From an uncultured Caulobacterales bacterium (GTDB lineage: Bacteria > Pseudomonadota > Alphaproteobacteria > Caulobacterales > Caulobacteraceae): a DNA stretch of 6,918 nucleotides. This document shows, piece by piece, positions 1 through 6,918 of this stretch. The notes under the pieces were generated by a model. It did no database searches. It was not told the DNA's origin and saw only the letters and a list, made by a program, of their open reading frames with translations. A program made the translations under genes and the position numbers. Position 1 is the stretch's first letter. Each line of letters opens with the position of its first letter. The stretch lies in assembly GCA_903903715.1 (NCBI GenBank), contig CAIUZX010000077.1, forward strand, positions 1 through 6,918. The letters are read 5' to 3'.

Positions 1-446
1 ATGATGAGGACTTCGCGCCCTTGCGGATCCTGGTGGCGGAGGATCACCCGGTGAACCAGCTCGTCATCAGCACCCTGATCGGGCGTCTCGGCGGCGATCT
101 GACGGTGGTCGGCGACGGGGAGGAGGCGGTCGCAGCCTTCGCCATGGGTCCGTGGGACCTTGTGATGCTGGACATCCAGATGCCCAAGCTCGACGGCTAT
201 GAGGCGGTGGCGGAGATCCGCAAATACGAGGTCCAGCAGGGTCTGTCCCCCACGCCCATCGTGGCGCTGACGGCGAACATGATGACCCACCAGGTGGCGG
301 GCTATCGCGACGCAGGCTTCGACGACCAGATCGGCAAGCCGATCGAACTGCGCGCCCTGGCCGAGCTGATGGACCGGGTGCGGGTTGGACACTATGCGCC
401 GGATCTGTCCGACGACCTGGCGCCTGGTCTCAAAGCTCAGGGCTGA
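1..446 (+). CDS. Receiver (REC) domain, C-terminal part of a probable hybrid histidine kinase (5' truncated by window)
   Basis: The frame is open to the left edge (first whole codon at 3) and ends with TGA at 444-446, so the gene starts upstream. The visible part is one complete CheY-like receiver domain and a short tail. Counting from the leucine codon at 21, the acidic pair is E7-D8 (AEDH), the phospho-acceptor aspartate is D51 in LDIQMP (codon 171-173), the switch threonine is T84 (LTAN) and the conserved lysine is K106 (GKP). The AEDHxVNQ start and LDIQMPxxDG core are typical of C-terminal receivers of hybrid kinases. The domain aligns without gaps to the receiver of the next gene (about 73 of 120 residues identical), including the short linker before it. 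I infer that this is the end of a paralogous hybrid kinase. A stand-alone response regulator is possible because the kinase core is not visible. The TTG at 21 is very unlikely to be a real start, because the residues before it look like linker. Confidence 0.88.
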   Translation, partial: DEDFAPLRILVAEDHPVNQLVISTLIGRLGGDLTVVGDGEEAVAAFAMGPWDLVMLDIQMPKLDGYEAVAEIRKYEVQQGLSPTPIVALTANMMTHQVAGYRDAGFDDQIGKPIELRALAELMDRVRVGHYAPDLSDDLAPGLKAQG

Positions 447-451
447 GATCG

Positions 452-472
452 GCGCGTTTTGACGTAACGCGC
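452..472 (+). terminator. Perfect 7-bp hairpin just after the receiver gene stop
   Basis: GCGCGTT (452-458) pairs perfectly with AACGCGC (466-472) around a 7-nt loop, starting 5 nt after the stop codon. There is no T-tract behind it, so it is not a classical intrinsic terminator. It may be a weak or Rho-assisted terminator or protect the mRNA 3' end. The right arm overlaps one copy of the 10-bp inverted repeat described separately, so the palindrome could instead be a DNA-binding site. Confidence 0.4.
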
Positions 473-626
473 GTTCCGTGATGGTCCAGATTCCCGGCTT
501 TTGCATAACGCTTGTTTGGGCTAGAAAACGATTGCAATTGGGTTCGCGTAACCTCTGTTGTGCGTCGCGCCGATTTCAAAACGCCCCAACTTGACTTTAA
601 GAATTGTGTCGCCCTCCGCGTTACGT
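462..626. repeat. Widely spaced 10-bp inverted repeat ACGTAACGCG / CGCGTTACGT
   Basis: ACGTAACGCG at 462-471 has its exact reverse complement at 617-626, 145 bp apart, bracketing the promoter candidate of the following kinase gene. The core CGTAAC occurs again at 547-552 on the plus strand, giving three copies in this gap. This arrangement would suit a regulator bound at both ends of the promoter region. It is seen directly; function is inference. Confidence 0.45.
501..527 (+). promoter_or_regulatory. Candidate Caulobacter-type housekeeping promoter for the hybrid kinase gene
   Basis: TTGCATA at 501-507 and GCTAGAAA at 520-527 are separated by 12 bp. The published Caulobacter sigma-73 pattern is TTGaCgS, 10-14 bp, GCTANAWC; the -10 element matches at all but the last position and the spacing fits. 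Transcription would begin near 534, leaving an untranslated leader of about 150 nt before the kinase start. A TTGACT at 591-596 also resembles a -35 box but has no convincing -10 downstream. Confidence 0.45.
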
Positions 627-681
627 AATTCTGATGTGGACCTGAGGCGCGTCGCCGTCCTCTGACGTCGGCCGGAGGAAG

Positions 682-3281
<2,600 letters not shown>

Positions 3282-3288
<7 letters not shown>

Positions 3289-3309
3289 TACGCGGTGAAG
3301 CTCAGACCG
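3282..3309. terminator. Possible shared hairpin between convergent genes
   Basis: The 21-bp gap between the kinase stop and the convergent gene's stop can fold: CGGCTGA (3282-3288, including the kinase TGA) pairs with TCAG-A-CCG (3302-3309) with one bulged A at 3306. An alternative longer-range pairing joins CCTGACG (3268-3274) and CGTCAGG (3308-3314). Neither has a T-tract. A bidirectional stem would serve both transcripts, but the evidence is weak. Confidence 0.28.
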
Positions 3310-4308
3310 TCAGGACGCCCTTCGGCGCCCGAAAACCGGAGCCGGAACGTCGTCGCTGTGCAGCCCGGACACGGTCGGCGGCGCCGCGGCGTCGGCCTTC
3401 ACGAAATCGATGAGGGCCTGTTCGTTCGGGTCGGTCACCCCGTCCCGCCCGATGCGATCGGTCAGCCAGCGCCATTCGTCGGGCGTCAGTTGATGCGCGT
3501 CCATCTGGGCGGCGTCGTCGGACAAGAGGCGCTCCCGCCGCTCGGACTCGGGGTCTGACCCCAGCGCCCGCTTCAGCGTCGCGAGAACGCCGCCGCTGAA
3601 GGCGCCGGCGAAGTCGAGATGTGAGGGCTGCGACAGCCACCGCTCCTGCCGCAGCGCCTCCGCCGCCGACGGGCTGTGATGTGTGGCGGCCAGAAGGATC
3701 GAGCTCGCCACGGCGTGCACGAAAAGATCGCGCCACTGGGGACTGTTGTCCCGCCCGCGAATGGCGTCGTTGATGTCGAACAGCGCTTCGGCTTCGGCCT
3801 TTGACACCGCAACGCCGTGCTCGCCCGCGCCGGCGTAGATCACCCGCTTCAGCCGGGCGACATCGGCGTCCGACACGCCCCTTTCCGATTCTTGAGGGCC
3901 CGACCTGCCGTGAATGGCGTGCGCGGCGCAGAGCTTGAGCGTGGCGGCGCAGAAGGATGTCGGGCAGGCGTCCGCCGTCTCCACGATATGGATCAGCAGT
4001 TCCAGTTCGCTCTCGACCTTGATCAGCCGATCGCGCCCGACAGCCTGCAGCAGCCATGCCGCATTGGCCTCGTCCACGTATCCGTGAGGGCTCTGCTGGC
4101 GCACCAGAAAGTCGGTCAGCGCCTCGACGAACAGGGCGTTCCACTCAGGGCACGCGGACGCCGCGGCGTCGTTCCGCCGAAACAGGTCGTCAGCGATGTC
4201 CTGCGTCACCAGGCCCCCGCCGCCAAAGATTTCGCGCCGAAGCGTCAGGGTCATAGCCGCGTCAATGGGTGCGGCAGTCGGCGGAAGGGTGGACGGCATC
4301 GCGACCAT
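3310..4308 (-). CDS. Unrecognised protein with an internally duplicated helical domain
   Basis: Encodes 332 residues with no signal peptide or membrane helix, so probably cytoplasmic. I do not recognise a named family. Two halves are clearly homologous. Residues 23-69 (LxRxIFxGxG, then ADDLFxxND, then PEW, then LFVEA) match residues 153-206 (LKRVIYxGxG, then AEALFxxND, then PQW, then LFVHA). Later segments also match: 85-116 (WLLxxVGRD, ELLIxxVxxAD) with 281-310 (WLxxxIGRD, ALIxFVxAD). This suggests two copies of a roughly 100-150-residue module. I chose ATG 4308 because AGGAA (4320-4316) lies 7 nt upstream and a promoter-like element fits a start near 4330. A GTG at 4329 would extend it by 7 residues but has no ribosome site. 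It converges on the kinase gene with a 21-bp gap, and nothing in the sequence ties its function to the kinase. A competing antisense frame (3817-4323) and a -1 frame are GC-driven shadows; the duplication confirms this frame as the coding one. Confidence 0.82.
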   Translation of the reverse strand: MVAMPSTLPPTAAPIDAAMTLTLRREIFGGGGLVTQDIADDLFRRNDAAASACPEWNALFVEALTDFLVRQQSPHGYVDEANAAWLLQAVGRDRLIKVESELELLIHIVETADACPTSFCAATLKLCAAHAIHGRSGPQESERGVSDADVARLKRVIYAGAGEHGVAVSKAEAEALFDINDAIRGRDNSPQWRDLFVHAVASSILLAATHHSPSAAEALRQERWLSQPSHLDFAGAFSGGVLATLKRALGSDPESERRERLLSDDAAQMDAHQLTPDEWRWLTDRIGRDGVTDPNEQALIDFVKADAAAPPTVSGLHSDDVPAPVFGRRRAS

Positions 4309-4531
4309 GCTTCGGTTCCTTGATTTCACTTCCGGAATTCTAGGCCAATTGAATTACCAAAAGATCGAAGTCGTCATTCGAGGCATGTGTTAGTGCTTAA
4401 TGCGCGTTTACGTTACTTTATGCGGTGTGAATATTTACTTATTTTGTAGTGAATGTGTTCAAAGGTTTCTGTTGTTATTATGTCCTGGGGCGGAATCCGT
4501 CCATCCGAATAGAAAATTCAGGAAGTCGACA
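4309..4531. other. AT-rich divergent intergenic region
   Basis: The 223 bp between two divergent genes is much richer in A+T than the coding regions: by my count 47 of 120 bases from 4381 to 4500 are G or C (about 39%). It contains the minus-strand promoter candidate at 4337-4360. On the plus strand a weak sigma-70-like pair is TTTACG (4407-4412) and AATATT (4430-4435) with 17 bp between, each matching consensus at 4 of 6 positions. Small AATTC/GAATT arms lie at 4336-4340 and 4351-4355. No RNA gene or additional coding frame is convincing. Confidence 0.6.
4337..4360 (-). promoter_or_regulatory. Candidate promoter for the duplicated-domain gene
   Basis: Read on the minus strand, TTGGTAA (4360-4354) and CCTAGAAT (4344-4337) are 9 bp apart. 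This approaches the Caulobacter housekeeping pattern, with the spacer one base short and the -10 mismatched at its first and last positions. Transcription would start near 4330, giving a leader of about 22 nt that contains AGGAA 7 nt before ATG 4308. The layout agrees with the chosen start. Confidence 0.35.
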
Positions 4532-5143
4532 ATGACGACGACCATCAACGCCATTTCTTCGGTGACGGCGACCCCCGCCGCACCACCGTCGCCCGCCCCT
4601 GTCACGACGACGTCGGTGAACGCCTTCTCGTTCACCAACAATCCGGCGGCCGCGACGATCAACCCCGGCGTGGCGCAGGCCTACGCCGCAGCAGTGCAGG
4701 CGACGATTCCGCCGCCTCCGTCCGCCGTCAGCGCCCAGATCGCGGCCGCTGCGACCGCCCATGCAGCGCAGGTTGCGCCCGTCGCCCCGGCTCAGGACGC
4801 CCAGAGCGGCGGCGGCGATCCTGGTCCGTCGACGGGCGGGCAATCCGATGGCGGTGCGCCGTCCAGCTTCGGTGCGCCCCCGACCTCTGCGCCGACCGAC
4901 GCAAACGCGGGCGCCCAGGCGGCCGCGGCATCGACGCAGACGTCCGCCGACACATCGGCCAGCCTTGCGCAGTCATTCGCCCAGATCGTTCAGGACTCGG
5001 TCACGCCTGCGCCGCCGCCGGTGATCGTTCCGCCGACCGCGCAGGCCGTGGCGTCCGGTCAGGCTGTCCCCGCCTCGCCAAGCGCGGCTGCGCTGATCAG
5101 CAGCGCGCAGGCCTATGCGACGGCGCTCCTGAACGCGGGCTGA
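4532..5143 (+). CDS. Ala/Pro/Ser/Thr-rich low-complexity protein lacking Lys, Arg, Glu, Cys and Trp
   Basis: Encodes 203 residues. The start is ATG 4532, with AGGAAG at 4520-4525 as ribosome site; upstream in-frame codons lie in AT-rich, non-coding-like DNA and are excluded. The protein has no Lys, Arg, Glu, Cys or Trp; its only charged side chains are six Asp, plus one His, so its pI must be very low. It has no N-terminal signal peptide: no basic n-region or long hydrophobic core. Two similar blocks, AQAYAAAVQ followed by PPPPSAV and AQSFAQIVQ followed by APPPVIV, suggest a repeated helix/Pro-hinge unit separated by a Gly/Ser/Asp-rich linker (about residues 88-124). The C-terminus (AQAYATALLNAG) repeats AQAYA. 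It is divergent from the minus-strand gene and 94 bp upstream of the exporter. I do not recognise the family. A faint resemblance to the RebB 'killing trait' pattern (DSVT..., AQA...NA) is speculative. Other possibilities are a surface or matrix-type protein, or a disordered linker protein. Confidence 0.68.
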   Translation: MTTTINAISSVTATPAAPPSPAPVTTTSVNAFSFTNNPAAATINPGVAQAYAAAVQATIPPPPSAVSAQIAAAATAHAAQVAPVAPAQDAQSGGGDPGPSTGGQSDGGAPSSFGAPPTSAPTDANAGAQAAAASTQTSADTSASLAQSFAQIVQDSVTPAPPPVIVPPTAQAVASGQAVPASPSAAALISSAQAYATALLNAG

Positions 5144-5150
5144 TTCGCGC

Positions 5151-5172
5151 GGCCTGACTTTGACGTCAGGTC
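5151..5172 (+). terminator. Hairpin downstream of the Ala/Pro-rich gene
   Basis: GGCCTGAC (5151-5158) pairs with GTCAGGTC (5165-5172), 8 bp including one G-U pair, around a 6-nt loop, starting 7 nt after the stop codon. There is no T-tract. The right arm overlaps a perfect 8-bp palindrome TGACGTCA (5161-5168). It is a likely transcript-end structure, which would make the exporter downstream a partly or fully separate unit. Confidence 0.42.
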
Positions 5173-5192
5173 CGAGGACTGACACTCTCCCC

Positions 5193-5210
5193 ACTGCCGA
5201 GCGACTGCCG
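5193..5210 (+). repeat. Two direct ACTGCCG heptamers one helical turn apart
   Basis: ACTGCCG occurs at 5193-5199 and 5204-5210, an 11-bp period, in the leader just upstream of the exporter ribosome site. It could be a small operator for a local regulator, or chance in GC-rich DNA. Confidence 0.25.
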
Positions 5211-5237
5211 CAAGAACGGTCGCAGGGGAGGGGAAGC

Positions 5238-6764
5238 ATGACCAACGCGAAGGATGTGGCCAATCGCGCGCCGATCACGGCGGCGTTGATGCTCGCCACC
5301 CTGATGAACACTCTCGACAGCACCATCGCCAACGTCGCTCTGCCGCACATTCAGGGCAGCGTTTCTGCGGCCCAGGATCAGGTGACCTGGGTGCTGACCT
5401 CCTACATCATCGCCACCGCCGTCATGACGCCGATGGTCGGCTGGCTCGCGTCGAAACTCGGCCGAAAGCGGCTGTTCCTGTTGTCCATCGGCGGTTTCAC
5501 GGTGACCTCGATGCTGTGCGGCGTGGCCACCAGCCTGCCGGAGATCGTCCTGTTCCGCGTGGCGCAGGGGTTGTTCGGCGCAGCGCTGATGCCGCTCTCC
5601 CAGACCGTCATGCTGGACCTCTATCCGATGCGGATGATCCCGAGGGTCATGAGCTTGTGGAGCGCCGCGGTCATTCTTGGCCCCATTGCAGGCCCTTCGC
5701 TGGGGGGGTGGCTGACCGAGAACCTGTCCTGGCGTTGGGTCTTCTACATCAATCTGCCCATCGGCATCGCCGCCTTCATGGTGCTGCAAATGTACATGGC
5801 GGACGATCCCGGGGGTCGCCAGCGCCCATTTGATCTGGTCGGCTTCTCAACGCTGACCGTGTTTGTCGGCGCCTTCCAGCTGATGCTGGATCGGGGGCCG
5901 AGCCAGGACTGGTTCGATGCGACGGAGATCTGGATCTATGCGATCCTATGCGGCCTCGGGCTTTTCATGTTCGTCGTCCAGATCGCGACGGCCAAGAACC
6001 CTTTCTTTCCCCGGGCGCTGTTCAGGGACGCCAATTTCGTCGGCGGCATGGTTTTCAGCCTGTTCGTCGGGATGCTGCTGTTCTCGACCACGGCGATCCT
6101 GCCGTCCTTCATGCAGACGCTTCTGGGCTATTCGGCGCTGCAGAGCGGCTATGTCAGCATGACCCGCGGGTTCGGCTCTCTGATCTCGTTCCTCCTCATC
6201 CCGAGTCTGATCCCGCGCGTCGGGGCCAAGCCCCTGCTCGTCGCCGGGGTGGGGCTGTGCATGATCGCTCTGATGGAGATGGCGCAGTTCAACCTCGCCA
6301 TGACGTCCGGGCCGATCATGGTGTCGGGCTTCATTCAGGGCCTTGGGACCGGTCTGATGTTCGCGCCGCTGAACACGCTCTCGTTCGCCACCCTGTCGCC
6401 GACGCTACGTCCTGACGGCACCATCCTGGCGACCATGGGCCGCAGTCTAGGCTCAAGCGTGGGTATTTCCCTGGTTCAGTCGACCCTGGTGCGTCAGGGG
6501 GCGGTTGACGCCTCCCGGTTGTCCGAGCACCTCGTGGCCGGCGCTCCCGCGCTCGCCGGCGCCTTACCGAGAAGCGTGCCGCTACAGTCCGCGACGGGTC
6601 TGTCCATGCTGCGCGGCATCGTAGGACGGCAGGGCGCGATGCTGGCCTACGACTATGTGTTCGCCTGGATGGCGCTGATTGTGCTCCTGATGCTGCCAAT
6701 CATCGTCGCCCTTCGACGTCCGCCGCCCGCCGCGCCGTCGCCCATGGACGGCGTGAGCGAATAG
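5238..6764 (+). CDS. MFS multidrug exporter, DHA2 (EmrB/QacA) family
   Basis: Encodes 508 residues, the usual length of 14-helix DHA2 drug:proton antiporters of the inner membrane. Start is ATG 5238, preceded by a strong ribosome site GGAGGGG (5227-5233); an upstream TTG frame extension from 5160 has no such signal. Family motifs are visible: LDSTIANVALP in helix 1 (26-36, motif D1), GWLASKLGRKR between helices 2 and 3 (68-78, motif A with the usual acidic position replaced by Ser), LFRVAQG with R107 (motif B), and GPIAGPSLGGW (148-158, motif C, characteristic of drug exporters) followed by WRWVFYINLPIG (165-176). The C-terminal RQGAMLAYDYVF segment before the final helix is typical of EmrB proteins. 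EmrB normally works with the periplasmic adaptor EmrA and an outer-membrane channel; no adaptor gene adjoins it here, so the partners, if any, lie elsewhere. Substrate cannot be deduced. It may be transcribed on its own or by read-through from the upstream gene 94 bp away. Confidence 0.95.
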   Translation: MTNAKDVANRAPITAALMLATLMNTLDSTIANVALPHIQGSVSAAQDQVTWVLTSYIIATAVMTPMVGWLASKLGRKRLFLLSIGGFTVTSMLCGVATSLPEIVLFRVAQGLFGAALMPLSQTVMLDLYPMRMIPRVMSLWSAAVILGPIAGPSLGGWLTENLSWRWVFYINLPIGIAAFMVLQMYMADDPGGRQRPFDLVGFSTLTVFVGAFQLMLDRGPSQDWFDATEIWIYAILCGLGLFMFVVQIATAKNPFFPRALFRDANFVGGMVFSLFVGMLLFSTTAILPSFMQTLLGYSALQSGYVSMTRGFGSLISFLLIPSLIPRVGAKPLLVAGVGLCMIALMEMAQFNLAMTSGPIMVSGFIQGLGTGLMFAPLNTLSFATLSPTLRPDGTILATMGRSLGSSVGISLVQSTLVRQGAVDASRLSEHLVAGAPALAGALPRSVPLQSATGLSMLRGIVGRQGAMLAYDYVFAWMALIVLLMLPIIVALRRPPPAAPSPMDGVSE

Positions 6765-6767
6765 GCG

Positions 6768-6785
6768 CCGGCGGACGCCCGTCGG
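6768..6785 (+). terminator. Hairpin just after the exporter stop
   Basis: CCGGCGG (6768-6774) pairs with CCGTCGG (6779-6785), 7 bp with one G-U pair, around a tetraloop ACGC, beginning 3 nt after the TAG. Only two T residues follow. It is a probable transcript-end structure separating the exporter from the RNase D gene, which has its own promoter candidate. Confidence 0.48.
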
Positions 6786-6814
6786 TTGCCCAAAGCGCGC
6801 GAAGGGACTAAGCC
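6786..6814 (+). promoter_or_regulatory. Candidate promoter of the RNase D gene
   Basis: TTGCCCA (6786-6792) and ACTAAGCC (6807-6814), 14 bp apart, loosely fit the Caulobacter housekeeping pattern; the -10 has three deviations. Transcription would begin near 6821, about 20 nt before the ATG, with GAGG (6833-6836) placed 5 nt before the start codon. Confidence 0.33.
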
Positions 6815-6841
6815 CTCGAACAGACGATTGTTGAGGCCTTC

Positions 6842-6918
6842 ATGACCCACTACCTGCATCGCGGCGATCTTCCGGACGGTCTGTCGTTTGGATCAGCGGT
6901 CGCGGTGGACTCCGAAAC
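6842..6918 (+). CDS. rnd: Ribonuclease D-type 3'-5' exonuclease, N-terminus only (3' truncated by window)
   Basis: Only the first 25 codons and two bases are present. The start is ATG 6842 with GAGG 5 nt upstream. The visible residues begin MTHYLHRGDLPDG and end AVAVDSE, followed by a probable Thr. D23 and E25 fit motif Exo I (D-x-E) of DEDD-family exonucleases, whose acidic residues bind the two catalytic metal ions. The short stretch before this motif and the HRGDLP opening resemble the short RNase D proteins of alphaproteobacteria, which carry the exonuclease domain with little N-terminal extension. The role in the family is trimming RNA 3' ends in the cytoplasm. Because so little is visible, other DEDD exonucleases cannot be fully excluded. 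Confidence 0.72.
   Translation, partial: MTHYLHRGDLPDGLSFGSAVAVDSE

Noticed and set aside
3302..4144. 280-codon minus-strand frame overlapping the duplicated-domain gene
   Set aside because: Its translation is Arg/Gly/Ala-rich shadow sequence, whereas the other frame shows an internal protein duplication, a ribosome site and a promoter candidate.
3817..4323. 168-codon plus-strand frame opposite the duplicated-domain gene
   Set aside because: No ribosome site or recognisable motif, and it is fully antisense to a better supported gene.
4400..4531. N-terminal extension of the Ala/Pro-rich protein with a hydrophobic Cys-rich segment
   Set aside because: It is encoded by AT-rich DNA with composition and codon use unlike the gene, and ATG 4532 has its own ribosome site. 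A signal-peptide reading of this extension is possible but not favoured.
5160..5237. N-terminal extension of the exporter from TTG 5160
   Set aside because: It starts within a hairpin, has no ribosome site, and adds a polar stretch unlike DHA2 proteins; ATG 5238 has an excellent ribosome site.

Overview
The window reads as chromosomal DNA of a high-GC alphaproteobacterium, most likely Caulobacterales (Brevundimonas/Caulobacter-like). This rests on GC-rich third positions, candidate promoters close to the Caulobacter housekeeping pattern (TTG-type -35, 10-14 bp, GCTANAWC-type -10), hybrid histidine kinases of the style common in that order, and a short alphaproteobacterial RNase D start at the right edge. 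The assignment is inferred from sequence character, not from a database match.

Layout. (1) 1-446: C-terminal receiver domain of a protein that begins outside the window, probably a hybrid histidine kinase. (2) 447-681: non-coding gap with a post-stop hairpin, a Caulobacter-type promoter candidate and a widely spaced 10-bp inverted repeat. (3) 682-3288: a complete hybrid sensor kinase with signal peptide, TPR-like extracytoplasmic sensor, one membrane helix, HisKA, HATPase and receiver. Its receiver is about 61% identical to that of (1), so the two are tandem paralogues. (4) 3310-4308, minus strand, convergent with the kinase: an unrecognised protein containing a clear internal duplication. 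(5) 4309-4531: AT-rich divergent intergenic region. (6) 4532-5143: a 203-residue Ala/Pro/Ser/Thr-rich protein with no Lys, Arg, Glu, Cys or Trp. (7) 5238-6764: an EmrB/QacA-type (DHA2) MFS drug exporter without an adjacent EmrA partner. (8) 6842 to the edge: start of an RNase D-type 3'-5' exonuclease gene.

How the genes may work together: the two kinases form a likely paralogous signalling pair whose receivers would pass phosphate to a histidine phosphotransferase encoded elsewhere, since none is seen here. Whether they control the divergent genes or the exporter is not shown by the sequence. The exporter and the RNase D gene appear to be separate transcription units. The most unusual items are the Lys/Arg/Glu-free protein behind its AT-rich leader, the duplicated-domain hypothetical protein, and the tandem kinase pair.
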